Shown here: in pieces, positions 18,153-26,997 of the stretch | Layout: every line of letters starts with the position of its first letter | How positions within the stretch are numbered: position 1 is the first letter of the stretch | The notes under the pieces: generated by a model | What the model saw: only the letters and a program-made list of their open reading frames with translations | Databases searched by the model: none | Told to the model about the DNA's origin: nothing | Made by a program: the position numbers and the translations under genes | NCBI RefSeq assembly: GCF_001468125.1 | Contig: NZ_LNYT01000007.1 | Location: 49,125 to 113,124, forward strand | Source: Legionella rubrilucens | GTDB taxonomy: Bacteria > Pseudomonadota > Gammaproteobacteria > Legionellales > Legionellaceae | Length of the DNA: 64,000 bases | Reading direction: 5' to 3'

Positions 18153-19832
18153 ATGGACAAGCAAGACATCGACTCGCCTTATCAAATGGGGCATGATTTT
18201 TTTTCTTATCAACTGGATTTTTGGCAGCGTTCTATTTTGTTTTGCGATACGTTACGTGAACGTGCCAATAACATGATGGAGCACGAACAACAAGGGTTGC
18301 CACCACTGCTTCATTTTAAATACGAATTCGTTTTGGATGGGAACTCATTGGAACCCAAAACGAATTATGCGTTGGCTAAGATTCTTGAAGTCGGCGATGT
18401 GTGTTTTGAGGAATGTTTTGATCCTCATGCTCATCCAGTTATTATTGTGGATCCCAGATCTGGCCATGGGCCAGGGATTGGTGGGTTTAAACGGGACTCT
18501 GAAGTGGGCATTGCCCTGCATAGTGGTCATCCGGTGTATTTTGTTATTTTTTATCCTAATCCTGTGCCTCACCAAACGCTCGCCGATGTATTGATGACTT
18601 TGCGCCATTTTGTTGAACAAGTCCAAGCCTGGCATGAAGGCAAAGCCCCCATTCTTTATGGCAATTGCCAAGCCGGTTGGATGCTGGCCTTATTGGCTTC
18701 TGATTGTGTGGGATCGGTTGGTTTGACGGTCATGAATGGTTCTCCGGTTTCTTATTGGTCTAACAGTGAAGAAGAAGCCAATCCCATGCAATTATTGGGT
18801 GGGCTCTTGGGTGGTGCCTGGAGTGCCCGCTTTCTATCGGATTTAAAAGAAGGGATATTGGATGGGGCCTGGTTGGTCTCTAATTTTGAGTTACTCAATC
18901 CCACCACGGCCATTTGGGATAAGTATTACGGTTTATTTGATGAAATCGATGCAGAACGTGAGCGATTTTTAGAGTTTGAACGCTGGTGGAATGGTTTTTA
19001 CCAATTTAGCCAAGAAGAGATAATGGCGACAGTGACTCAACTTTTTATTGGCAATCAATTGGAGCGTGGTGAAATGCCAATTCATAAAGGTTGCGTTTAC
19101 GATTTGAAACGCATTCGAAGTCCCATGGTTCTTTTTGCATCCCAAGGCGATCAAATTACCCCACCGAGGCAGGCTTTGCATTGGATAAGGACGATTTATC
19201 CTACGACACACGCATTGAAGAAAGCCAAACAGCGAGTGGTTTATCTTCTTCACCCCTCCGTTGGGCATTTAGGGATTTTTGTTTCAGCCAAAGTCATTCG
19301 TTTGCACCATCGCGCCATTTTAGAGCATAGTGACGCCATTGAGCAATTGCCGCCGGGGCTTTATGAAATGATGATTATTAATCCAACGGGCGATCCCGAT
19401 TGCAGTAAAGAACAATATCATGTGCGTTTTGAAGAGCGTGAACTCACAGAGCTTTGCACAACGAGCTCCACAGAGCCGTTTGACAAGGTTCGCCAAACCT
19501 CCGAAGCCAATGATTCGATTTACCAAAAAACAACGCAATCTTTGGTACAAGGCTTAAGTAATCCGTTCTTATCCTGGTGGCTTGAGAAAACTCATCCCAT
19601 GCGCTTAAGTCGCTATGTGTTTTCTGAAAAAGTAAATCCGCTGATGAAAGCAATCGAACGATTAGGCCCACCCGTTCAAGCCAATCGTCGCATGGTCACA
19701 GAGAACAATTGTTTTAAAAAAATAGAGCATGATTTTGCGCAGATGATGAGGGATTCGTTGGAATCTTCCCGAATCATGCGTAATGATGTCATGGCAAATT
19801 GGTTTGAAGCGCTCTATAAGGATCCCGATTAA
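18153..19832 (+). CDS. DUF3141 protein, PHA-synthase-like alpha/beta hydrolase
   Basis: A 559-residue cytosolic protein with the opening pattern of DUF3141 proteins (helical start, then LHFKYEFVLDG). An alpha/beta hydrolase core follows, with the oxyanion region VDPRSGHGPGIGGFK and a nucleophile elbow YGNCQAGW resembling the cysteine elbow of PHA synthases. A later aspartate (ASQGDQITPP) and histidine (LHPSVGHLG) complete a plausible triad. Family members occur with polyhydroxyalkanoate genes, and the island also has phaC and phaB at 39.6-42.3 kb. The reaction is unknown. The C-terminus is shorter than in many relatives. Confidence 0.75.
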   Translation: MDKQDIDSPYQMGHDFFSYQLDFWQRSILFCDTLRERANNMMEHEQQGLPPLLHFKYEFVLDGNSLEPKTNYALAKILEVGDVCFEECFDPHAHPVIIVDPRSGHGPGIGGFKRDSEVGIALHSGHPVYFVIFYPNPVPHQTLADVLMTLRHFVEQVQAWHEGKAPILYGNCQAGWMLALLASDCVGSVGLTVMNGSPVSYWSNSEEEANPMQLLGGLLGGAWSARFLSDLKEGILDGAWLVSNFELLNPTTAIWDKYYGLFDEIDAERERFLEFERWWNGFYQFSQEEIMATVTQLFIGNQLERGEMPIHKGCVYDLKRIRSPMVLFASQGDQITPPRQALHWIRTIYPTTHALKKAKQRVVYLLHPSVGHLGIFVSAKVIRLHHRAILEHSDAIEQLPPGLYEMMIINPTGDPDCSKEQYHVRFEERELTELCTTSSTEPFDKVRQTSEANDSIYQKTTQSLVQGLSNPFLSWWLEKTHPMRLSRYVFSEKVNPLMKAIERLGPPVQANRRMVTENNCFKKIEHDFAQMMRDSLESSRIMRNDVMANWFEALYKDPD

Positions 19833-19871
19833 CAGGCGAGGAAGTTAATTCATGGAACGTATGGCATCAAA

Positions 19872-20093
19872 CTACTCGTCAAGGTCCGTTTCATTTTCTA
19901 AATCCCTGGCTTCATGACCCTCTTTCTCATCAAAAAGAGGGGTGGTTTCTCTAGTTTTATCTTCGTATTCATTCTCTGCAAAACAATCCTTAGCGTTCAT
20001 AACCATTCCTTTAAAATGATTGTTCTTGTCCTTGCCAACGACTAAAAAACAACAGGGTGTATTGTTGCTATTTCCATCTCTGAAATTTAGCAT
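19872..20093 (-). CDS. Small acidic protein, unknown
   Basis: A 73-residue frame from the ATG at 20093 (a TTG at 20117 would add eight residues). It is hydrophilic, with an acidic C-terminal half (DEKEGHEARDLENETDLDE). No ribosome site or family is recognised. It fills the gap between two plus-strand genes, so it may not be translated. Confidence 0.3.
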   Translation of the reverse strand: MLNFRDGNSNNTPCCFLVVGKDKNNHFKGMVMNAKDCFAENEYEDKTRETTPLFDEKEGHEARDLENETDLDE

Positions 20094-20228
20094 AATGGAT
20101 AACGATTCAATTGACAAAAATAGAAATTAAAAGGGATTAATCGAATAGCCATTTGGCTATTTATTTATAAGAAGAAACGAGGGAATGGGATGTTGGTTCC
20201 CTAAACTGGAATAAGGAACGCATCGACC

Positions 20229-20717
20229 ATGATAGAAATTATCCCCAATTGGCACCCCATTTTTGTCCATTTTACCGTGGCCTTATTTACTGTTTCGGTG
20301 ATTCTTTATGCCCTAATCTACCTAGCTTCTTACACTCATTGGAACACCAGGCCCTTGATTGTCGAATTGGACATAGTAGCTCGTTGGTGTTTATGGTTAG
20401 CCGCATTAAGCACGGTGACCACTGTGTCCGCTGGGTTTTATGCCTTTTATACGGTGAAACATGGGGCTATGGTGCATGCCGTAAAAGTGATTCACCGCAA
20501 CTGGGCATTAATTACGATGAGCACTATTTTACTTATGGCTTTCTGGGTGGTTTGGCGTTATATTAAACACCAAAAAACGACGCTGATTTTCTTAATGGCG
20601 TTGTTCCTTGTGCAAGTGCTGTTGCTCACGACGGCTTGGTATGGGGCGGAATTAGTCTATCGGTATGGGTATGGTGTTCTACCTGTCAAAGCAGAACAGA
20701 CGGTATCGCCGCATTAA
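20229..20717 (+). CDS. DUF2231 inner-membrane protein
   Basis: A 162-residue membrane protein with about four helices and the DUF2231 opening (IPNWHPIFVHFTVALFTVS), including the paired histidines that may bind haem or metal. AAGGAACG lies some bases upstream of ATG. It ends 27 bases before the multicopper oxidase gene and is probably transcribed with it. Homologues are frequent beside copper and cytochrome genes. Function is unknown. Confidence 0.75.
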   Translation: MIEIIPNWHPIFVHFTVALFTVSVILYALIYLASYTHWNTRPLIVELDIVARWCLWLAALSTVTTVSAGFYAFYTVKHGAMVHAVKVIHRNWALITMSTILLMAFWVVWRYIKHQKTTLIFLMALFLVQVLLLTTAWYGAELVYRYGYGVLPVKAEQTVSPH

Positions 20718-20743
20718 TACGATTTTTATGGAAGGATACAAAC

Positions 20744-23700
20744 ATGGTACAAAAGGACTTGCGTCGTTCAATAAGGAACTATTGCTTTATTTTTTCCTTT
20801 TTACTGCTCAGTTCTTCTGCTTTGTTTGCCCAGCATGAGCAACATGGTGCTTCAACACAACCGTTACCTTCTCCCAAGACTACACCGTCTCAATCGAAAC
20901 CTGCACAATACAAAATGGAACAACCTATCGCTAAAAAACAATCTGTCAGAACAGTGAAACCGCTCACTATGACAGGTGGAGCAAAGCGTACGGTTAATTT
21001 GGTAGTCGCTTATAAAACGGTGAATTTTGCAGGCAAACTAAGACGCGCCATTGCTGTTAATGGGCAAATTCCAGCACCGACTTTGCATTTTAAAGAAGGG
21101 GATGATGTCACCATCAACGTGTACAACCATTTGGATGAGGGAACGTCCATTCATTGGCATGGTCTTTTAGTCCCTTGGCAAATGGACGGGGTGGATGAGG
21201 TGAGTCAAAAACCAATTCCTCCTGGAGGGGTGTTCCATTATCGCTTTAAACTGTACCAAAGGGGGACCTATTGGTACCACGCCCATGCCAAGGTTCAAGA
21301 ACAAGAAGGTTTGTATGGGACTTTTATTATTGATCCACCCAATCCTCCAAGCTATCACTACACCAAAGATTATGTGGTGGTGTTATCCGATTGGAGCAAC
21401 ACCCCTGCGGAACAAGTGCTTGCGAATTTAAAAAAAGACGGCGACTATTACGGTCCTCGATTTCCCCTACAACCCTCACTCATGAAATTTCTTCATGATT
21501 ACCGTAAAGCGTCACCCGAAGAGCGTAAAAAATTAATCGCCGATTATAAAATGATGCAACAAATGCGTATGAGCATCTATGACTTAAGTGATGTGGCGTA
21601 TGATGCGTATTTATTAAATGGTCATCCTAAATCACATCCTTGGACCGCGCCTGTGAAGGTAGGGGATACGGTGCGGCTACGCTTCATTGGCGCAGGTGCA
21701 AGCACCATTTATCGGGTCAAAATCCCTGATGCTAAAGTGGACATGGTGCACATTCAGGGAAATGATGTGGACCCTTATCCCATTGAGGATTTTTGGATTG
21801 CACCGGGTGAAACCTATGATATCCTGGTGAAAATTCAAAAAAACAAGCCTTACATTATTTATGCCGAGTCGATTGACACGCTGGGTAAAGCCTATGGGGC
21901 CTTAGTGACCCATCCTAATCAAGTCGTCAACTATCAGCAAGTGACTCCTTTCCCTGAACCACTTCCTGTGACAAGAGAAATGATGGCCAATATGATGCAG
22001 TCTATGAATGGCGGGGGAATGGGTGGAAATCAACCACACGCTTTGATGAACAAAAAAACATCATCAACGGCAATGAAACCCTCCATGACCATGCCTTCGC
22101 ACTCCAAGGCAATGAGTTCGCAAAGCGCCAATCACTCCATGTCCTCTATGACTGCCCAAAAGAAAATGGACAATGCATCCAATCATTCCGCTCACACCTC
22201 ATCAATGAAGTCCAAATCCTCATCGGCCTCGATGAACAAGAGCATGGACATGTCGGGCATGAATCATGGCGCAATGAGTCAGAGTAAGACGTCTAACCCT
22301 GCTCAAATGAAATCTGACTCCTCTTCGACCTCAATGAATAAGAGCATGGACATGCTGGGCATGAATCATAGCGCAATGGACCAGAATAAGACGTCTAACT
22401 CTGCTCAAATGAAATCTGACTCCTCATCGACCGCAATGAACAAGAGCATGGCTATGCCGGACATGAATCATAGCGCAATGAGCCAGAGTAAGACGTCTAA
22501 CTCTGCTAATGATATGTCTATGAATAAGAACATGAAGTCTGATGGGCCTATGGAACAGGGCATGTCGATGAATGATTCCATGAACATGAAGATGCCCATT
22601 GAGCCGACCATCATAGGCGATAAGATAGAGCCGGCTGATTCAGCAAAAGCCAGCACCCTAGGAACCAAATATCAAGAGTTAAAAGGAGCAGTGAAAACCA
22701 ACAACCCGAATATACCAGTCGATGGGATTATTAAAATGGAATTGTTTGGTTACATGGACCGTTATATCTGGTTTATTAATGGCTTACCGGAATACAAGGC
22801 CAAGCCGATTCTGATTGAGCCAGGAAAGCGTTATCGGATTATTTTTACCAACAATTCGATGATGCGTCACCCCATGCATATTCATGGACATTGGTTTATT
22901 TTACGCAATGGTCATGGATCTTACGATCCGTTATTGCATACCATTGAAGTCCCTCCAGGGGCTACTGCCGTTGCCGATTTTGATACTGAAGCCAGCGGTC
23001 AGTGGTTTTTCCATTGCCACCATCTTCTGCACATGACGGCGGGAATGGCGCGCGTATTTCAATACACCACCATCATCGAGATTGCCAACGGCACTCGAAA
23101 GCCAGAGCATTACGCTGTTCAGCAAGCCTACATCAATCGACCCATTGTAAGAGAAGACGAAGTCATGCCACTGGATGCTTCTCTCATCAAACACCCCGCA
23201 GGGCATCATCAAGGCTTCTACCGCTCAAGCTATATCGAGCTGGGTGAAGATCCTTTTCATAATGCTCAGGAAATGTCTTTTAGAGGCCTCTACGGCCCAG
23301 ATTACAATAAGCTCCAGTTGTATACTGAGGATGCGGAAATTTATAAAGGATCTGTTGAAAATGCGGACATCGATGTGTTTTATTGGCATTTGATTAGTCA
23401 GTTTTGGGCTGTTAAAGGTGGGGTCAATTATTTTTATCGCCCAGGAGGCCCTTATTGGCAACCTGGTATTGGTATTGAAGGGGTGATGCCTTATTACATT
23501 GATACCAACATTAGAACCTATTACCGTGATGGCAGCGTGAAGTTTGACATTCAGTTGGCTCGGGCTAACCAGCTGACCAATAACTTCTTCTTCCTCACAG
23601 GAATTCGCAGCATTTTGGCTACTCATACTGTAGTCAAAAATGAGATTGGCAATGGCTTAAACCAAATGCGTTATATCCTTAGGCCTTATTATCGTATTAA

Positions 23701-23830
23701 GCCAGGGCTTAATATTTTTACAGAGTACGAACATGATGAAGAATACGGTGCTCTTAAGAGGATTCTTCGAAGTCAGGGAGAGGCTACCACTCAAGATACA
23801 ATCACGTTAGGAGTTGCTGTTCTTTTTTAA
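20744..23830 (+). CDS. Multicopper oxidase CopA fused to a CopB-like outer-membrane domain
   Basis: The start is the ATG at 20744, preceded by GGAAGGA. A signal peptide precedes three cupredoxin domains: HWHG (residues 137-140), WYHAHA (177-182), HPMHIHGH (709-716) and HCHHLLHMTAGM (757-768) supply all type 1/2/3 copper ligands. Between them, residues about 420-630 are Met/Ser/Asn/His-rich with 34-residue tandem repeats. After residue about 780 the chain continues without a stop into a CopB-like beta-strand domain (SQFWAVKGGVNYFYRPG, RPYYRIKPGLNIFTEYEHD) ending in a terminal Phe, as outer-membrane barrels do. CopA would oxidise Cu(I) in the periplasm; CopB is normally a separate protein. The total of 1028 residues is far above the about 600 usual for CopA. 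The fused part is shorter than a full CopB. Confidence 0.88.
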   Translation: MVQKDLRRSIRNYCFIFSFLLLSSSALFAQHEQHGASTQPLPSPKTTPSQSKPAQYKMEQPIAKKQSVRTVKPLTMTGGAKRTVNLVVAYKTVNFAGKLRRAIAVNGQIPAPTLHFKEGDDVTINVYNHLDEGTSIHWHGLLVPWQMDGVDEVSQKPIPPGGVFHYRFKLYQRGTYWYHAHAKVQEQEGLYGTFIIDPPNPPSYHYTKDYVVVLSDWSNTPAEQVLANLKKDGDYYGPRFPLQPSLMKFLHDYRKASPEERKKLIADYKMMQQMRMSIYDLSDVAYDAYLLNGHPKSHPWTAPVKVGDTVRLRFIGAGASTIYRVKIPDAKVDMVHIQGNDVDPYPIEDFWIAPGETYDILVKIQKNKPYIIYAESIDTLGKAYGALVTHPNQVVNYQQVTPFPEPLPVTREMMANMMQSMNGGGMGGNQPHALMNKKTSSTAMKPSMTMPSHSKAMSSQSANHSMSSMTAQKKMDNASNHSAHTSSMKSKSSSASMNKSMDMSGMNHGAMSQSKTSNPAQMKSDSSSTSMNKSMDMLGMNHSAMDQNKTSNSAQMKSDSSSTAMNKSMAMPDMNHSAMSQSKTSNSANDMSMNKNMKSDGPMEQGMSMNDSMNMKMPIEPTIIGDKIEPADSAKASTLGTKYQELKGAVKTNNPNIPVDGIIKMELFGYMDRYIWFINGLPEYKAKPILIEPGKRYRIIFTNNSMMRHPMHIHGHWFILRNGHGSYDPLLHTIEVPPGATAVADFDTEASGQWFFHCHHLLHMTAGMARVFQYTTIIEIANGTRKPEHYAVQQAYINRPIVREDEVMPLDASLIKHPAGHHQGFYRSSYIELGEDPFHNAQEMSFRGLYGPDYNKLQLYTEDAEIYKGSVENADIDVFYWHLISQFWAVKGGVNYFYRPGGPYWQPGIGIEGVMPYYIDTNIRTYYRDGSVKFDIQLARANQLTNNFFFLTGIRSILATHTVVKNEIGNGLNQMRYILRPYYRIKPGLNIFTEYEHDEEYGALKRILRSQGEATTQDTITLGVAVLF
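22232..22507 (+). repeat. 102-bp coding tandem repeat, Met-rich
   Basis: Copies begin at 22232, 22334 and 22436, exactly 102 bases (34 codons) apart; the third is partial and ends near 22507. Each encodes MNKSMxM, GMNH or DMNH, SQSKTSN and, in the first two, QMKSDSSST, giving many methionines and histidines able to bind Cu(I). The copies differ by a few substitutions, so the array is probably prone to gain and loss of units. Confidence 0.85.
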
Positions 23831-24019
23831 ACAGTCACGTGAGTTGCTGATACCTAGATACTGGAGCCCTAGTGCACTAGATAAAAGCATCTGTTTAAGC
23901 CCACGTTCTTGTTCATGGGTTTGAAATTATTTTGAGTTCAGAGTAGGCCAAATAACAAATAGTTAGTACTCGTGGTTTGTTCAGAAGAAACCTCGTGAAT
24001 GCACTAATTGGAGGAATGT

Positions 24020-25306
24020 ATGTACTTAGATGCTCTTTCACGGCTTGATAAGGCTGCTTCATTTTGTCGTATTGATCCTGAAGCTTTAGAGAAACTGAAA
24101 CACCCTAAATCCTGTCTGGAAGTATCTCTCCCGGTTCGGATGGATAATGGTGAATTAAAAATTTTTCCAGCTTATCGAGTCCATCATAATGACAACCGTG
24201 GTCCTATGAAAGGGGGCATACGGTTTCATCCAAAATTGGATTTAGACGAGATGAAAACTCTTGCATTATGGATGACAATAAAATGCGCTGTCGTTGACAT
24301 CCCCTTTGGTGGCGCAAAAGGTGGGGTAATTGTTGATCCAAAACAGTTATCCCGCATGGAATTGGAGCGATTAAGCCGAAGCTATATTGAGTTAATCGCG
24401 GATTTTATTGGGCCAGACAAAGACATTCCTGCTCCTGATATGTATACCAATGAGATGATCATGGGCTGGATGATGGATGAGTATGCCACCATTGTTCGGC
24501 AAAATAGTCCAGCGGTAATCACAGGTAAGCCTATTCCTTTAGGAGGGAGCTTTGGACGTGAGGGTGCGACCGGTCTAGGTGCCTACTATTGCATTAAAAT
24601 TCTTGAAAAAAAGAAAAAATGGCAGTCTTCTGAGCTACGAGTTGCTGTTCAAGGATTTGGTAATGCGGGACAAAGTATCGCTAAGCTGCTTTATGACAAT
24701 GGCTATAAAATTGTTGCGATAAGTGATTCGAAAGGAGGAATTTATAATACCAAAGGCATCGATATACCTCGCATGATTGAAATAAAAAATAACTCTAAAG
24801 AAGTGCAGTCTATCTATTGCAAAAAGTCTGTTTGTGACCTTGCGAAGGAAGCCAGAATCACGAATGAAGAATTATTGGAACTCGATGTCGACTTACTGAT
24901 CCCAGCTGCTGCACAAAATCAAATTACCCAAGAAAATGCAGCAAGAATTAAGGCTCCCATAATCGTTGAAATTGCAAATGGTCCAATAACCTTAGAGGCC
25001 GATGCACTATTGCAGAAAAAGGGACTATTAATTGTACCCGATATATTAGCCAATACGGGTGGGGTAATCGTAAGCTATTTTGAGTGGGTGCAAAATAAAT
25101 CAGGTTATTATTGGACTATGGAAAAAGTTCAAGAAGAATTACAGACTATCATATCCCGTGAATTCAAGAATATTTGGCAGATGATGGAACAATATCAAAC
25201 AGATATGCGGCAAGCGGCTTACATTCATGCCTTGAGTCGATACGATAAAGCGGTTACGGCCCAAGGAACTCGCGGATATTTTTCAAATTTAGGCCTAAGC
25301 CTATAA
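24020..25306 (+). CDS. Glutamate dehydrogenase (Glu/Leu/Phe/Val family)
   Basis: Starts at ATG 24020 with GGAGGA just upstream and encodes 428 residues, normal for a hexameric GDH. The substrate part shows NRGPMKGGIRFHP (lysine in the active site), PFGGAKGGV and the catalytic aspartate region PAPDMYTNE. The coenzyme part has the Rossmann loop VQGFGNAGQ. An aspartate in ISDSKGG after beta-2 points to NAD+ preference, by inference. The enzyme interconverts glutamate with 2-oxoglutarate plus ammonia in the cytosol. It stands alone here. A link to copper or PHA genes is not evident. Confidence 0.9.
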   Translation: MYLDALSRLDKAASFCRIDPEALEKLKHPKSCLEVSLPVRMDNGELKIFPAYRVHHNDNRGPMKGGIRFHPKLDLDEMKTLALWMTIKCAVVDIPFGGAKGGVIVDPKQLSRMELERLSRSYIELIADFIGPDKDIPAPDMYTNEMIMGWMMDEYATIVRQNSPAVITGKPIPLGGSFGREGATGLGAYYCIKILEKKKKWQSSELRVAVQGFGNAGQSIAKLLYDNGYKIVAISDSKGGIYNTKGIDIPRMIEIKNNSKEVQSIYCKKSVCDLAKEARITNEELLELDVDLLIPAAAQNQITQENAARIKAPIIVEIANGPITLEADALLQKKGLLIVPDILANTGGVIVSYFEWVQNKSGYYWTMEKVQEELQTIISREFKNIWQMMEQYQTDMRQAAYIHALSRYDKAVTAQGTRGYFSNLGLSL

Positions 25307-25511
25307 AGAGAGTTGTCCTGCTTGAATTTCATGTCTCTTCTTACTGGGACTCATTCTCCTATTATTAGTGTTGATTGGGATATTAGGCTTACTCTCCCCA
25401 AAGAATAGAAGGTCCTTCCTCACGTCTTTATGACGGTTACTGATTTACCTGACTGAGTATATTTGGCACAAATATATTACTCACGCATCAAGAGAATGAG
25501 TTCCCATCCTC

Positions 25512-25835
25512 TTAATGTCCGCTGCCATGTCCACCTTGCCAGCCGTGTCCACCTTGTCCACCGTGATGCCAGTTTTGTTGGTGCCAATTTTGATGCCAGT
25601 TATGATGCCACTTGTAGTGGTATTGAATCCAATGCCATCTATGTCCATCCCAATGCCACTTACCATGTCCACCATGAGGTGTCCAATGAGGTGGATGATG
25701 GACACTGGCAGCCAATATCATAGAACCTAATTGGGAATCATTTTTGACTGAGGTATCAAAGGCAGCAGCTACAGCAGTTGAGCCTATCAAAGCGGCTACA
25801 GCAACAAACCGCTTCAACGTCTTTAAAGTCCACAT
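25512..25835 (-). CDS. His/Trp-rich exported metal-binding protein
   Basis: A 107-residue protein with AAGGAG seven bases before ATG. A signal peptide ends around AVAAAF, and from residue about 45 the mature chain is dominated by His, Trp and Gly (repeats of WH, HW, NWHQ and GGHG). About a quarter of the mature residues are histidine. It should be periplasmic and bind copper, nickel or zinc. It is transcribed away from the DUF2933 gene, sharing a control region that contains a perfect palindrome. Confidence 0.7.
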   Translation of the reverse strand: MWTLKTLKRFVAVAALIGSTAVAAAFDTSVKNDSQLGSMILAASVHHPPHWTPHGGHGKWHWDGHRWHWIQYHYKWHHNWHQNWHQQNWHHGGQGGHGWQGGHGSGH

Positions 25836-25928
25836 ATTGCCGCTCCTTGTAAAGAATGTGATTGCGCTATTCTAAACTACTATAAATCCAATACTTATCA
25901 TTTTCAGTATAGACAAGAGAGCACCTTG

Positions 25929-25943
25929 GTTCAATATTTGAAC
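25929..25943. promoter_or_regulatory. Palindrome GTTCAA-TAT-TTGAAC, candidate operator
   Basis: A perfect 6-3-6 inverted repeat lies between the divergent His-rich protein and DUF2933 genes. Such a dyad suits a dimeric repressor or activator controlling both. No regulator gene is adjacent and no other copy was noticed. Confidence 0.4.
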
Positions 25944-26029
25944 AATTTATGAGGTGATACTTTACTGGCGCAATCTTTTATCAGGATGGACTATACTAAT
26001 AAGAATTAATGAGCAAAGGAGGGCACATC

Positions 26030-26326
26030 ATGTCGCCTGAACCTAAGCATCACCCACAGCCACCAAAACAACAAAAAGAGATGCGCTTTTGGAGTTCTCC
26101 TTCTGGCATGGTGGCCATCCTCATTATTGGGATTATTGGCTATTTCTTGATTGTAGAGCATGGTGCTCACATTGCGAGTTTTCTTGGGGCTTCGCCTTTT
26201 TTACTGTTAGTCTTACTCTGTCCACTAATGCATCTGTTTATGCATAGAGGACATGGAGGGCATGGAGAGGAGCATCACCATAAATCGGATAGTAAGGACA
26301 ATGATTCTTCTGAGAATAAGGATTAA
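26030..26326 (+). CDS. DUF2933 membrane protein
   Basis: Starts at ATG 26030, with AAAGGAGGG nine bases upstream, and encodes 98 residues. One or two hydrophobic segments (residues about 20-65) are followed by a His/Asp-rich tail (HRGHGGHGEEHHHKSD). DUF2933 proteins are found in copper/silver resistance clusters next to methyltransferase-like proteins, as here. It begins a three-gene set with close or overlapping starts. The exact role is unknown, and the His tail suggests metal contact. Confidence 0.75.
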   Translation: MSPEPKHHPQPPKQQKEMRFWSSPSGMVAILIIGIIGYFLIVEHGAHIASFLGASPFLLLVLLCPLMHLFMHRGHGGHGEEHHHKSDSKDNDSSENKD

Positions 26327-26331
26327 TCGAC

Positions 26332-26997
26332 ATGGAACATACTTCGTATGCTTATGGTTTGTGGTTATTGGTCATTGTCAATTCGGCGATTTTCATTTTG
26401 TTTGCTTACAGTTGTACTACCACGTTTAAGACAAAACGAGACTGGCGTGCCTTTGGGGCTTTCTCTGCTTTTGTGGTTGCCTATTTTACTGAAATGTATG
26501 GTTTTCCTTTAACTATTTATTTATTGTCAGGATGGCTTTCTAAATATTATCCTGGAATGGATTTATACGGTCATGACAGTGGCCATTTACTCCATACCCT
26601 GCTTGGCTTGAAAGGTGATCCTCATTTTGATGTCTTTCATATTTTAAGTTTTGTCTTCATTATCGGCGGTCTTTGGATGATTGCATCCGCCTGGGGTACT
26701 CTTTATCGCGCTCAAAAGAAGCATCAACTTGCAACCAGTGGGCTGTATGCCAAAATTCGTCATCCGCAATACGATGGATTTATTCTGGTGATGATTGGTT
26801 TTTTATTGCAATGGCCAACCATTCTGACCTTAATCATGTTTCCTATACTGGTTTATATGTATGTTCGTCTCGCGCGTAGAGAAGAAAAAGAAGTCTTGGC
26901 CGAATTTGGTGAGGAGTATCAACGCTACGCCGCAAGGACTCCTGGATTTATACCTCATTTGAGTAAGCAAAATAAGATTAAAGGAGATGCGCCATGA
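26332..26997 (+). CDS. Isoprenylcysteine methyltransferase-family membrane protein
   Basis: A 221-residue integral membrane protein with about five helices. The C-terminal motif of the ICMT/PEMT family is plain: SGLYAKIRHPQYDGFI followed by the RREEKEVLAEFGEEYQRY cluster, residues that bind S-adenosylmethionine. It starts six bases after the DUF2933 stop and ends overlapping the next ATG (ATGATG), so the three genes form an operon. The methyl acceptor is unknown. Homologues accompany DUF2933 in copper islands. Confidence 0.78.
   Translation: MEHTSYAYGLWLLVIVNSAIFILFAYSCTTTFKTKRDWRAFGAFSAFVVAYFTEMYGFPLTIYLLSGWLSKYYPGMDLYGHDSGHLLHTLLGLKGDPHFDVFHILSFVFIIGGLWMIASAWGTLYRAQKKHQLATSGLYAKIRHPQYDGFILVMIGFLLQWPTILTLIMFPILVYMYVRLARREEKEVLAEFGEEYQRYAARTPGFIPHLSKQNKIKGDAP

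Noticed and set aside
20636-20743. Upstream extension of the multicopper oxidase frame
   Set aside because: It overlaps the DUF2231 gene and lacks a ribosome site; the ATG at 20744 has GGAAGGA and begins a signal peptide.
22232-22507. CRISPR array
   Set aside because: The 102-base repeats are contiguous, in frame and code Met-rich protein, with no spacers or cas genes.
23897-23922. Weak hairpin after the multicopper oxidase
   Set aside because: Seven pairs with a wobble, a twelve-base loop and no T run; not convincing as a terminator.
25338-25433. Hydrophobic reading frame (FLLGLILLLLVLIGILGLL)
   Set aside because: It lacks a start codon and ribosome site; perhaps a remnant of a membrane peptide.
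25463-25730. Plus-strand open frames rich in His/Pro/Met
   Set aside because: They are antisense shadows of the His/Trp-rich protein on the minus strand.
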